NCBI RefSeq assembly: GCF_011751075.1
Contig: NZ_JAALLN010000027.1
Location: forward strand, 1-49,149
Reading direction: 5' to 3'
Source: Flavobacterium poyangense
Lineage (GTDB): Bacteria > Bacteroidota > Bacteroidia > Flavobacteriales > Flavobacteriaceae
Length of the DNA: 49,149 bases
This document shows, piece after piece, positions 9,202-17,998 of this stretch. Made by a program: the position numbers and the translations under genes. Position 1 is the first letter of the stretch. Every line of letters starts with the position of its first letter. The notes beneath the pieces are model-generated. The model made no database searches and was not told the DNA's origin. It worked only from the letters and a program-made list of their open reading frames with translations.

Positions 9202-12200
9202 TATCTAGGATTTCCAATGTAATTATTGATTTCAATTTTAATAAACGAATACCCTTTATGTCCTTTAACCCTTTGCATTTTTGCACTTTCTTGTTTACTA
9301 TTTCGTACTGGAATTACCGCACGAGCAAGACCTTCTGATTTTAAACCATTTACAAAACAATTTTCTGTTGAAGATTTTATAATCACAGGATTCAAATCTC
9401 TTGGCAAATTATAAGTAAAATATTGCTTACGCTGAATGCGAACACCCTCTTTTATAAACTGGTGATCAACATAAACCAATTCTTTTTTATCATTGTAATA
9501 CGAAATTAAGAGCTCTGGAATGGTTACTTCTTGAATTCCGTAATTGAATAAAGTACCTTTGATCTGGTTGTTATCTATCACTAAATCTGAAATAGCAACC
9601 GAATTATACAAGTCGGTGGTTGCGACATTTCCAGCACTTTGAATATCAAATGTAGCGGGAATATTTTTCAATTCTTTTGGTGTAAATTCATTGGGGTTAA
9701 AAGTTGTTGGCTTTACATCAGTTGGCTTTAACCACGCAATATCTTCAAAATTCACCTTAAAACTCGTGACTTCTTTTGGCATCAACTTATGTTTAATATT
9801 ATACTTTGCGTTGAAAACGGCAATCGATTTATCATTTCGATCATATAAAGTAGCTTTCAAGACCACATCTGCAGGAACATTATCTATATTTTGAACTTCA
9901 CCAATCACGATATATTGACTGTCTATTTTTACCAAACTTGCCGATATAATTTCTAAATCTGGTTGGCGCAGTACATCTTCATGATAGGTCTGCTGGGCAG
10001 TTATCTTTCGTCTCCCTTGCTTGTAATACGAATTGATATTGTCTGAAATAAATTCGTCTGGAGGAATATCGGTATCTTTTTTATCTGGAATAATAAACCA
10101 TTTCCCTTTTATTTTCTGAACGTTATGTGTGTACTTTTTTTCAATTAATTCTAATGGTGTAACCCATTTGGTCGTAGCAATAACTCTGGCTTTGTCTTTA
10201 CTTTGCTGAACAATTTTAGTTTCGATAGCATCTAACTTGGCGTAAGAATTAAGAATACCATCAGAAACAGAAATTTCCAGCATAAACTGAGCCACCGAGT
10301 ATTCTTTATTAGGAACAACATAAGAGTGCGCTTTATCATAAAACTTAAAATCTAGAGCATCATAATACGCTTTTACAACATTTTCAGGACTAATCTGCGT
10401 AGCATTTTTGATGTAAATGCGATATACTCCAAAGCTTATAATTAGCAGTAAAATCCCTGTCCAAATGTGTAGAAATTTTATCATCGCTCTTGGAAAATTA
10501 GCATAAACAATTCCATACTTATTGAAAGAAGGTTTTTCTAAAGGCTTTATTTTTAAGGCCTGCAACCAAATCATCTGAACATTAAGTATAAAAGCCATAA
10601 GAATGGTTAACATCGGAATAATTCCCCACATTAATTTCAAATAGATCGGTACTTCATCTTTTGGAAGAATTTTAGACAAGGGCTGCACATTTAGTTTTTC
10701 CCACACCATTATACCATTTTCTAATTGTGATAATCGATGCCAACCGCAGAAATATAGAATTGGATCGTAGAATTTATCGTTAGAAAAAACATATTTCAAA
10801 TTGTATTTTTCAGGAACGGTTAGAAATTGCTGCAAGGAACCAATACCTTCGAGTCCTCGAAATTTAGAGTTTTCAAGCCGCTCTACTGCACGAGAAGTTA
10901 ATTCTGGTAATCTTCTTGCAGAATGGTAATTTCCATCAACCGTCATTGCCTTTGTTTGTGTCGATAAGTAGGCCATCTGATCGCCAAAACCTAATGGTAG
11001 AAACCTCCAATGATCATGCTGATCCTGATTCAAGAAATTGATAATTGGCAAAAAGTTAATTTTTTGCGGTTGCAAGGGTCTAAAATAACCTAACGTCATG
11101 GTAAACACTCCAAAAAACAAAAAGCAACCAGCAAATAACCCGCCTACGATCCTCCTATAAACACTCCCGAATTTTACTTGCAAAGCCGTTCTTAAGTCAC
11201 CTTCAACTAATCGGTACACAAATTCACCAAAAATGGGCAAACTCATTATAGAAGCCCAAAGTGTAAAGCGATCCAAGGTTAGGATATTAAAAGCATTTTC
11301 TCCTAAAATTGCTAAGGGAATTGGAGTTGTGCCGCCTGTTCCTAAAACAGTGAGCAAGGTTAAGGATAATCCGAAAAAAATATACCTTTTGCTGTAATAT
11401 CTATAAAATATATAAGGCAATATAAAAAGTAATATTCCCCAAGGTATCAAGAAGAACATCAAGCCAGAAGAGGTTACTTCTATAAAATTGTCGCGACTCC
11501 CATGCGGAATAGGAACCTGAGTGATGGGATTGGCTTTAGAAGTAATCCAATACGGCAGTATACAAAATACTAGCAGAAAAACGGCGCTACCACAGAAAAG
11601 AATAATCCGTTTTAATAATGATAGAAATGTTTTATAGAATATTTTGAATGTGATTTCCTTGAATGAATTGACATTTTCGCGAGCGGTATCCATTACTATC
11701 ATACCGATTAAAGGCGAAACAAAAAATACCATTCCAAATAAAGGTGTAACATGATGCGAACAAACGGTTACGGCCATCAAAGACAGAGAGGTGAAGTAAT
11801 ATTTCTTTTTGCCTGTTTTGATAAAAAGATAAATCTCTGGAAGTGCATGCATTAAAACAGAAACTCCAATAATACTGGGAAGCTGTCCAAAAATATGCAA
11901 TGTTTCTACAAAAGAAGAAGAAACCACCGCCAGAATAGCAGAATAGCCTGCAACGGTTCTATTTCCAGTTATTAAAAGTGAAAATCTAAAAGTTCCTGTA
12001 ATGAATAAAATAATCCCAACGATGGCAACAGTAAACATACCAAATTTCAAACCTCCAATTAAAGAAAGTAACCCAATGGTTTGGTGCACTAATGGAGGAT
12101 AACTCATCACATTAAAACCCGTATACCAACTATAATTCCAAGGTTCAAACCAACTGTGGGCATAATGATTTCCGAAAAACATGTGAATTAAAGCATCATA

Positions 12201-12293
12201 AGTACTTTCTAAAGTAAAAAAAATAGCGCTGCCATGGAAAGTCAATCCAAAAAGTAAGGCTACTATCAAATATTTATTAGAAGTTTCTTTCAA
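9201..12293 (-). CDS. Large polytopic membrane protein, 6-PTPS-related / GT-C-like
   Basis: A 1030-residue protein. The first ~400 residues contain about ten membrane segments, with an early loop bearing an acidic STYDALIHMF motif and NVMSYPPLVHQ. This fits the 'PTPS-related' integral membrane family, whose topology resembles lipid-sugar-dependent GT-C glycosyltransferases. Further membrane helices occur around residues 545-565 and 605-625. After that lies an extracytoplasmic region: an NTF2/DUF4878-like domain (~640-760) and beta-rich segments resembling FxLYD-type domains. It is the first gene of the operon with the Ig-like and GH5 genes. Likely role: sugar transfer or polymerisation on the outer face of the inner membrane. 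The PTPS relation is by name only; no pterin enzyme is implied. Enzymatic activity is inference. Confidence 0.75.
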   Translation of the reverse strand: MKETSNKYLIVALLFGLTFHGSAIFFTLESTYDALIHMFFGNHYAHSWFEPWNYSWYTGFNVMSYPPLVHQTIGLLSLIGGLKFGMFTVAIVGIILFITGTFRFSLLITGNRTVAGYSAILAVVSSSFVETLHIFGQLPSIIGVSVLMHALPEIYLFIKTGKKKYYFTSLSLMAVTVCSHHVTPLFGMVFFVSPLIGMIVMDTARENVNSFKEITFKIFYKTFLSLLKRIILFCGSAVFLLVFCILPYWITSKANPITQVPIPHGSRDNFIEVTSSGLMFFLIPWGILLFILPYIFYRYYSKRYIFFGLSLTLLTVLGTGGTTPIPLAILGENAFNILTLDRFTLWASIMSLPIFGEFVYRLVEGDLRTALQVKFGSVYRRIVGGLFAGCFLFFGVFTMTLGYFRPLQPQKINFLPIINFLNQDQHDHWRFLPLGFGDQMAYLSTQTKAMTVDGNYHSARRLPELTSRAVERLENSKFRGLEGIGSLQQFLTVPEKYNLKYVFSNDKFYDPILYFCGWHRLSQLENGIMVWEKLNVQPLSKILPKDEVPIYLKLMWGIIPMLTILMAFILNVQMIWLQALKIKPLEKPSFNKYGIVYANFPRAMIKFLHIWTGILLLIISFGVYRIYIKNATQISPENVVKAYYDALDFKFYDKAHSYVVPNKEYSVAQFMLEISVSDGILNSYAKLDAIETKIVQQSKDKARVIATTKWVTPLELIEKKYTHNVQKIKGKWFIIPDKKDTDIPPDEFISDNINSYYKQGRRKITAQQTYHEDVLRQPDLEIISASLVKIDSQYIVIGEVQNIDNVPADVVLKATLYDRNDKSIAVFNAKYNIKHKLMPKEVTSFKVNFEDIAWLKPTDVKPTTFNPNEFTPKELKNIPATFDIQSAGNVATTDLYNSVAISDLVIDNNQIKGTLFNYGIQEVTIPELLISYYNDKKELVYVDHQFIKEGVRIQRKQYFTYNLPRDLNPVIIKSSTENCFVNGLKSEGLARAVIPVRNSKQESAKMQRVKGHKGYSFIKIEINNYIGNPR

Positions 12294-12321
12294 TCACTCT
12301 TATTTTACATTATTGTTTTTG

Positions 12322-12360
12322 TAAATATAGCGATATCGTCTTATAGAAGAAAACGATATA
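12322..12360 (-). promoter_or_regulatory. Putative promoter and operator of the GT-C/Ig/GH5 operon
   Basis: On the minus strand a TATATTTA box (complement of 12322-12329) is one base off the Bacteroidetes -7 consensus TAnnTTTG, about 30 bp before the ATG at 12293. Just upstream, a perfect 7-bp inverted repeat ATATCGT/ACGATAT spaced by 13 bp (12333-12339 and 12353-12359) falls between the expected -33 and -7 positions. It could be a regulator site. No clear TTG -33 box was found. Confidence 0.35.
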
Positions 12361-12746
12361 ACTGTACAAAATGTCCTTTCATCGAAAGAAACAGTACCAA
12401 ACATCTAAAATATCAAAAAAAAACATACAAAAGCACCAATATTATATCAGAATAATGATCTAAAGGTAATTATTAACAGAATGAGAACATTTACTGTGAT
12501 ATTATTTTATAAAAATATAATTCAATAAATTATATCAAATAAAGTTGAAGTTTTTTTTTAATAGGTTTTCAAATTGGCTTTAGGTTTAGAAAAAGACAGC
12601 ATTACATAACCTTGTTTGTTTAAATCTATGTCTTGGCATTGATTTAAATTACAGTTAAATTTCAAAATTACAATTCATAATAAATATGTTGATTTAGTTA
12701 ATTGTTAAAAAGAGGGAATTTATCCTAATAAATTTCTTTGTTACTC

Positions 12747-12778
12747 TTGTTAAAATTTTCTTATTTTTATTATATTTG
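12747..12778 (+). promoter_or_regulatory. Putative promoter of the flippase/GT/REC-GT2 operon
   Basis: TATATTTG at 12771-12778 matches the Bacteroidetes -7 consensus TAnnTTTG exactly. A TTG at 12747-12749 gives a 21-bp spacer, within the known range. The flippase start is ~60 bp downstream. Confidence 0.5.
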
Positions 12779-12836
12779 TTTGTAAGAATCAGCCCTTTAA
12801 AATATTATTTTTATTATTTATTACAATACACTTGAA

Positions 12837-14075
12837 TTGAATATTAAAACTACATATAGAAAGATCACTGCGGAGAATTTTTTCATGCTTACAATTTTAT
12901 TTGTAAATGCAGGCAATTATTTGTACAATCTGCTATTAGGAAGAATACTTGGACCTTCTGGATTTGCTGATGCTGCAATCTTAATAACTTTGCTCTTAGT
13001 ATTATCTTTTATTGGAATTACATTTCAGGTTACTGCTACTAAATATACCGTTTTACTCTCAGTAACTCAATCGCATTTCTTTTTAAAATTTATTTTTAAG
13101 TATGCAATGTTATTCGGTGTAATACTAGGATGTATAGTAGCCGTATTCAGTACTCAATTACAGGAAATTTTTAAAACCAAAACCTCATTAATGTTCATTT
13201 TGTTTGGTTTGGGACTTCCAATCTATTTTATAATGAGTATTAATAGAGGTTTATACCAGGGAAAAAATGATCTGAGAAATTTGTCAAAAACTTACTACTT
13301 TGAGATGTTATGTCGTTTGATTGTGACACTTTTGTTGCTCTACTTTTTACCTCAAATCCAATCTTCTATTATTATCTCACTAGGAATTTTAATTTCTTTT
13401 GCCTTTGGTTTGATTCCTTTTCAAAAAATAATTTACTGCAAAAACAACAAAACTCTAAGTAATAATTTAGATAAAAAATCCATTATTACATTTTTTGCTC
13501 TAACAGCCTTCTATGAATTAACGCAAATTATCATTAACAATAGTGATATTATGTTGGTTAAACATTATTTTGATAATGAAAAAGCGGGCTTATATGCTTC
13601 TTTAGCATTAATAGGCCGGGTTGTATATTTTGTTGCCTGGATGTTTGTAATGCTCCTTTTACCTAAAGTAATACATTTAAAAAAAAAAGGAGAAGATACA
13701 CTTCCAATTCTGTTAAAATATGTTTTATATATTGTTTGCTTGTCTACTATAATTGTTTTAGGTACACTCTTATTTCCCGAAATTGTAGTGCAATTGATGT
13801 TTGGCAAGAAATACCTACCCATTGCTTTCTTGCTTTGGAAATATGCATTGGCTACTTCAATTTTTGCCATTGCAAATATTTTTACTTACTATTTTCTTTC
13901 TATAAATAAGTATGTACCTGTTATAATATCAGCCTTTCTGGGGCTTACACAAATAATTCTGATCGTCCTCTATCATAATTCAATCGAACAGATCGTTGTT
14001 ATGCAAATCATCGCGATGACAGCATTATTATTATTTCAACTGTTTTTTTTCTTTTTTAATAACAATAAAAAGTAA
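12837..14075 (+). CDS. MATE/Wzx-like polysaccharide flippase
   Basis: A 412-residue protein of about 12 hydrophobic segments belonging to the polysaccharide-transporter branch of the MOP superfamily. The N-terminal FVNAGNYLYNLLLGRILGPS motif is typical of that branch. It probably moves lipid-linked glycan across the inner membrane. Translation appears to start at TTG 12837; the first in-frame ATG is at 12885, but the residues before it look like a genuine amphipathic N-terminus. It is first in a three-gene operon, with the next gene 12 bp downstream. A flippase next to a GT4 enzyme recalls PelG/PelF, although homology to Pel cannot be shown here. The family call is confident; the substrate is unknown. 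Confidence 0.87.
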   Translation: MNIKTTYRKITAENFFMLTILFVNAGNYLYNLLLGRILGPSGFADAAILITLLLVLSFIGITFQVTATKYTVLLSVTQSHFFLKFIFKYAMLFGVILGCIVAVFSTQLQEIFKTKTSLMFILFGLGLPIYFIMSINRGLYQGKNDLRNLSKTYYFEMLCRLIVTLLLLYFLPQIQSSIIISLGILISFAFGLIPFQKIIYCKNNKTLSNNLDKKSIITFFALTAFYELTQIIINNSDIMLVKHYFDNEKAGLYASLALIGRVVYFVAWMFVMLLLPKVIHLKKKGEDTLPILLKYVLYIVCLSTIIVLGTLLFPEIVVQLMFGKKYLPIAFLLWKYALATSIFAIANIFTYYFLSINKYVPVIISAFLGLTQIILIVLYHNSIEQIVVMQIIAMTALLLFQLFFFFFNNNKK

Positions 14076-14087
14076 CATTTTTAAAAC

Positions 14088-15254
14088 ATGAAAGTAGCTC
14101 TAGTCACTGCATTTCCACCAAGTAAAGTTACACTAAATGAATATGGTTATCATTTGGTAAAAAACTTTGTTCACAACTCAGAAATAGCCGAATTAATTTT
14201 ATTATCGGATAAAACACTTGAAGCGAAACAATTAGACTTTGACCAAAAAGAAAAAGTTAAAGTTAAAGAATGTTGGAGATTTAACAGTTACACCACTATT
14301 TTTTCTATTCTTAATGCAGTTCGACAAGAACAACCAGATGTAATTTTATTTAATCTTCAGTTTGTAAAATTTGGAGATAAAAAAATACCTTCTGCCTTGG
14401 GATTATTGTTACCTATGATTTTGAGATTTTTTGGATATAAAACAGTGGTTTTATTGCACAATATATTAGAACAGGTTGATCTGAAAAAAGCGGGATTCAC
14501 AGAAAATAAATCCATGCAGAAGATTTATAATTTTATTGGAACTAACATTACCAGATGCATTTTGAAAGCCAATAGAGTTGCTGTAACTATTCATAAATAT
14601 GTGGATGTTTTAAATGTTAAATACCATAGCCAAAATGTAATACTAATACCACATGGAACATTCGAATCGGTCAAAAATCCAAATTTTGAAATTAAATCCG
14701 GACCCAAACAAATTATGGCATTTGGAAAATTTGGAACTTATAAAAAAGTTGAAATTTTAATTGAAGCAGTTGAAATTGTTCGAAAAACAAATCCAGAAAA
14801 ATTAGAGGTAGTGATTGCTGGAACAAATAGTCCAAACACAGCTGGATATTTAGAGGCGTTACAAGAAAAATATAAAAATGTTGAAGGAATTATTTTTACC
14901 GGATATGTTGATGAAAATGATGTAGAAAGAATCTTTACTGATAGTACAATTGTGGTTTTCCCTTATACATCTACTACTGGTAGTTCTGGAGTGTTGCACC
15001 AAGCGGGCAGCTATGGCAAAGCAGTTATCATGCCTGACTTGGGCGATTTGGCCTTGCTAATTAAAGATGAAGGGTATAAAGGAGAATTTTTTAATCCCGA
15101 AAGTGCAGAATCTTTAGCTGTAGCCATCGAAAAAATTATTTCAAACGATGCCTATAGAAAAGAATTAGCTATTGCGAATTTTCAGGCTGCGAGTGCCCAT
15201 TCAATGGATAAAATTATAATGATGTATATAGAATGTTTCAAATCAATACAATAA
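14088..15254 (+). CDS. GT4-type (group 1) glycosyltransferase
   Basis: A 388-residue cytoplasmic enzyme with a GT-B layout. The N-terminal domain begins MKVALVTAFPPSKV. The C-terminal nucleotide-sugar domain has IMAFGKFGTYKKVEILIEA, VVIAGTN, IIFTGYVDENDVERIF, the STIVVFPYTSTTGSSGVL acceptor/donor loop, and a late FFNPESAESLA. It transfers a sugar from an NDP donor during polymer or repeat-unit synthesis. It lies 12 bp after the flippase and 16 bp before the receiver-GT2 fusion, so all three are likely co-transcribed. Donor and acceptor cannot be deduced. Confidence 0.9.
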   Translation: MKVALVTAFPPSKVTLNEYGYHLVKNFVHNSEIAELILLSDKTLEAKQLDFDQKEKVKVKECWRFNSYTTIFSILNAVRQEQPDVILFNLQFVKFGDKKIPSALGLLLPMILRFFGYKTVVLLHNILEQVDLKKAGFTENKSMQKIYNFIGTNITRCILKANRVAVTIHKYVDVLNVKYHSQNVILIPHGTFESVKNPNFEIKSGPKQIMAFGKFGTYKKVEILIEAVEIVRKTNPEKLEVVIAGTNSPNTAGYLEALQEKYKNVEGIIFTGYVDENDVERIFTDSTIVVFPYTSTTGSSGVLHQAGSYGKAVIMPDLGDLALLIKDEGYKGEFFNPESAESLAVAIEKIISNDAYRKELAIANFQAASAHSMDKIIMMYIECFKSIQ

Positions 15255-15270
15255 ACTTAAATTGAATATT

Positions 15271-16443
15271 ATGAAAATACTAATAGTAGATGATCAGCAA
15301 TTGGTTTTGTTGTCTTTAGAAAAATTACTAAGCAGTTCAGGATATGAAGTTATCAGTGCAGACAATATAATGGATGCCATTGCAAGATATGACAGTGAAA
15401 AACCAAATTTAATTATTGTTGACATTAATATGTCTAACCTTTCTAATGCGGAATCTTTGAACGAAAGTGGATCTGGTTTGGAGGTCGTCAAATATATCAA
15501 GCAAATCAAAAAAGACAGCACACCTGTAATGGTACTATCTGGTAATACTGATGAAGAAGTCATTATAAAAGCTTTTGATTTAGGCATTGATGACTACATG
15601 AAGAAGCCTTTGAGTTTAAGCGAAATTGGCGCAAGAGTAAAAAGGTTAATTGGCTCTACTATTGAAAAAAGTGTTACAGAAAAAACCAATTCGAAAGAGC
15701 GATATATCCAAAACAAATGTATTGGAGTTGTTATTCCGTGCTATAACGAAGAAACCCGTTTGTCTAGTGATGAATTTAAGTCTTTTGTACATAAAAATTT
15801 AGGATACCATTTGTGTTTTGTGAACGACGGAAGTAAAGACAATACATTAGCAGTTTTAAATGAATTAACAAAAGGGAAAGAAGAATATATTAGTGTATAT
15901 GATTGCATAAAAAATGGTGGAAAAGCTGAAGCTGTTCGCCTCGGAATGTTACACTTAGCTAAGCAAAATCAATTTGATTATATCGGTTTTTTAGATGCCG
16001 ATTTGTCTACCAATTTTGATGATTTTCAAGATTTGGCAGATACTATCTATAACTCTAAATACAAATTAGTTTTTGGTTCGAGAATTTCAAGAATGGGAGC
16101 TGACATTACCAAACAATCTGCAAGAGTACTGATCAGTAAAACCATAAATTATATTATCATAAAGATTCTTGGAATGAAAATTAATGATACACAATGTGGA
16201 GCCAAAATAATGACAAAAGAAATTATAGAAAAAACTTTTAGTGAAAAATTTGTAACAAAATGGATTTTTGATGTAGAGATTTTCATGAGAATGAAAAAAA
16301 TATATGGTTCTGCAAAAACTCAGGAATTAATTTTAGAGAAACCTTTAAATAGATGGATTCATATGGATGGTTCTAAATTATCATTTAAAGATTCAGTAAA
16401 AATTATGGGGCAAATTGGCCAGATTGCACTCCATTACAGGTAA
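15271..16443 (+). CDS. Response-regulator receiver fused to a GT2 glycosyltransferase
   Basis: A 390-residue protein starting at the ATG at 15271; a TTG three codons earlier is less likely. Residues 1-~128 are a full receiver domain: D7/D8 in IVDDQQ, phosphoacceptor D51 in IIVDINMS, S90 in MVLSG, and K112 in MKKPLS. The loop after D51 is longer than usual, with a serine/asparagine-rich insert before SGLEVV. A ~20-residue linker leads to a GT-A domain (~150-390) of the dolichyl-phosphate-mannose-synthase-like GT2 group: VVIPCYNEE, FVNDGSKDNT, KNGGKAEAVRLG, DxD-type LDADLS (D242/D244), VFGSRIS and DTQCGAKIM. It has no C-terminal membrane helices. Phosphorylation of D51 is expected to control glycosyltransfer. 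It is last in the flippase/GT4 operon and convergent with an Hpt-ending kinase operon. Confidence 0.92.
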   Translation: MKILIVDDQQLVLLSLEKLLSSSGYEVISADNIMDAIARYDSEKPNLIIVDINMSNLSNAESLNESGSGLEVVKYIKQIKKDSTPVMVLSGNTDEEVIIKAFDLGIDDYMKKPLSLSEIGARVKRLIGSTIEKSVTEKTNSKERYIQNKCIGVVIPCYNEETRLSSDEFKSFVHKNLGYHLCFVNDGSKDNTLAVLNELTKGKEEYISVYDCIKNGGKAEAVRLGMLHLAKQNQFDYIGFLDADLSTNFDDFQDLADTIYNSKYKLVFGSRISRMGADITKQSARVLISKTINYIIIKILGMKINDTQCGAKIMTKEIIEKTFSEKFVTKWIFDVEIFMRMKKIYGSAKTQELILEKPLNRWIHMDGSKLSFKDSVKIMGQIGQIALHYR

Positions 16444-16468
16444 AAAAACTACAACCAATACTATATAG

Positions 16469-16505
16469 AGCAAGTCAAAAAAAACTTGCTTTGAGTTTTT
16501 TTTAT
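16469..16505 (+). terminator. Intrinsic terminator after the flippase/GT/REC-GT2 operon
   Basis: A 7-bp stem AGCAAGT/ACTTGCT (16469-16475 and 16484-16490) with an A-rich loop is followed by a run of T. It lies ~25 bp after the REC-GT2 stop. Confidence 0.75.
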
Positions 16506-16650
16506 TAGAGAAATGTGTTAATTACAAACAGTTAAAGATTATTTTTTATCATGTTTTTTTACATAATATATATAAGAATGCAAGGTATAATAATACATCT
16601 ATTTATTTAACCGCTAATAATAAATATACCATTAGAAAACTATGTTTTTT

Positions 16651-16971
16651 TTACAAGTCGTTTACAAAACTTTGCATTAACTGTAAAATACGTGCAAATT
16701 CACCTTCAGATTCAAATGTGCCATTTTTTAATAAATGATTTTCATATTCTTGTGCAAGATCGTAGCTTTTTTCAAGACCTAAAATAGATATTTTATGTTT
16801 TAATTTATGAATAACCTCTGAGGCAAGTTTGTAATTCTTGCTTTCGATACTTTTATAGTATGCGGTTATTTCAAGCGGAAGTTCTTTTTTAATAATAGTA
16901 ATAATTTTTTGCTTAAACTCATCGTCTTCTGCACAAAGTTGGTCAATATAATTTAAATTAGGCTCCTCCAT
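16651..16971 (-). CDS. Hpt phosphotransfer protein
   Basis: A small helical protein with the Hpt signature VIHKLKHKISILG; the phosphorylatable histidine is H55 counted from the ATG at 16971. I prefer this start, which overlaps the kinase stop by 14 bp, to one 18 codons upstream that would overlap by 68 bp. Hpt proteins carry phosphoryl groups from a kinase or hybrid receiver to a final receiver domain. It is the last gene of the HNOBA-kinase / FIST / kinase operon. Neither kinase has its own receiver, so the upstream donor is unclear. The lone CheY-like protein at 22.4 kb and the REC-GT2 protein on the converging strand are candidate partners. Confidence 0.85.
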   Translation of the reverse strand: MEEPNLNYIDQLCAEDDEFKQKIITIIKKELPLEITAYYKSIESKNYKLASEVIHKLKHKISILGLEKSYDLAQEYENHLLKNGTFESEGEFARILQLMQSFVNDL

Positions 16972-17998
16972 AGTTTTTAGGTAAGGTAAAATAAAATGTT
17001 GTTCCAATGTTTTCTTTACTTTCAAGCCGGATCGAACCTTTATAGTACTCTATAATTTTGTTAACTATAGAAAGCCCTACTCCTGAATTTTGATTGTTAT
17101 TTTCTAATTTCGTGAATATTTTAAAAATTTTGCCGTGGTATTTTTCAGCAATCCCTACCCCATTGTCTTTGATATAAAATTCAAAATCCTGCTCTTTTTC
17201 TGTACAGCCAATTTCAATTTGACCTTGAGCCTTATTGTTATAGTGAATACTATTTTCAATTAAATTTTGCATTAATTGCTTGAATCGCCAGCTATTTCCC
17301 TTTATTTTTGGTAAATCATTAATTATTGAAATTTTAATATTTTTCGGAGTATGAATTTCTCTCTTAATTTCGTCAATCACCAGATTAAAGTCAATTAACC
17401 TTTCTTCCGATTCTACTTTGTCTACAGTAGAATAATCTAAAATTCCTTTGATGAGCAAATCCATTTTTTCCACATTAAGTAATACCTGATTAAGCGAACT
17501 TAAACAACTTTGCCTCATTAGGTCTTTATTATCCTCAAGAACCCAATTAATAAGAGTATCTATATTCCTGAGTGGCGCTTTTAAATCGTGAGAAACTACA
17601 TGAGCATACTCGTTAAGTTCTCTATTTTGGTTCTCTAAACTTAACAACAATTCTTCTCTTTGCTTGTTCATTGCCACAATTTCTATGGATTGCTTTTTTA
17701 AGAAATCAGACTGATTAAAATCTTTTTCATTACCCAATTTTTCGGCATCCAAATTCATAGAATTTAAAATCTCTGTCAAATTTGAATTTATTTCTTTTAA
17801 ACTATTAGCTTCCTCTCGCAGTTTTTTATTGGCTTCAAAAAGCTCATCGGAACTAATTTTCATCGCACGTTGAAACATACTCATCTGATCCTCATGATTA
17901 TCATAAGATTCATTGACTGCCTGCAAAAAATACTTTAAATCTTTTAAATGCTCAGGGTTTATAAATTTGACAATTTGCCTTTTTAGTAGCGTATTCAT
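16958..17998 (-). CDS. Soluble sensor histidine kinase with coiled-coil N-terminus
   Basis: A 346-residue kinase. Residues ~1-130 are predicted coiled coil (EANKKLREEANSLKEINSN) with no recognisable sensor domain or membrane segment. HisKA carries the phosphoacceptor histidine (~H139) in YAHVVSHDLKAPLRN. HATPase_c follows, with the N box (LMQNLIENSIHYNN), DNGVGIAEKYHGKIF and GVGLSIV. It starts at the upstream FIST stop (TAATG overlap), so the two are translationally coupled. This fits a kinase that takes its input from a partner protein; the FIST protein is the obvious candidate. That partnership is inference. Confidence 0.9.
   Translation of the reverse strand: MNTLLKRQIVKFINPEHLKDLKYFLQAVNESYDNHEDQMSMFQRAMKISSDELFEANKKLREEANSLKEINSNLTEILNSMNLDAEKLGNEKDFNQSDFLKKQSIEIVAMNKQREELLLSLENQNRELNEYAHVVSHDLKAPLRNIDTLINWVLEDNKDLMRQSCLSSLNQVLLNVEKMDLLIKGILDYSTVDKVESEERLIDFNLVIDEIKREIHTPKNIKISIINDLPKIKGNSWRFKQLMQNLIENSIHYNNKAQGQIEIGCTEKEQDFEFYIKDNGVGIAEKYHGKIFKIFTKLENNNQNSGVGLSIVNKIIEYYKGSIRLESKENIGTTFYFTLPKNYGGA

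Larger units (their letters stand above)
12294..12836. other. Divergent intergenic control region
   Basis: A 543-bp gap between the leftward GT-C/Ig/GH5 operon and the rightward flippase/GT operon. It holds the two promoter candidates listed separately and no gene. A small CTTTC-ATC-GAAAG hairpin lies at 12376-12388. Both halves of the polysaccharide locus could be co-regulated from here. Confidence 0.6.

Noticed and set aside
12837..14075. Assigning the name pelG to the flippase and pelF to the next gene
   Set aside because: Gene pairing is similar, but family membership alone does not prove Pel; sugar and partner proteins differ.
15294..15587. 97-residue minus-strand frame inside the REC-GT2 gene
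   Set aside because: It lies wholly over a strongly conserved receiver domain and shows no family features; a shadow.
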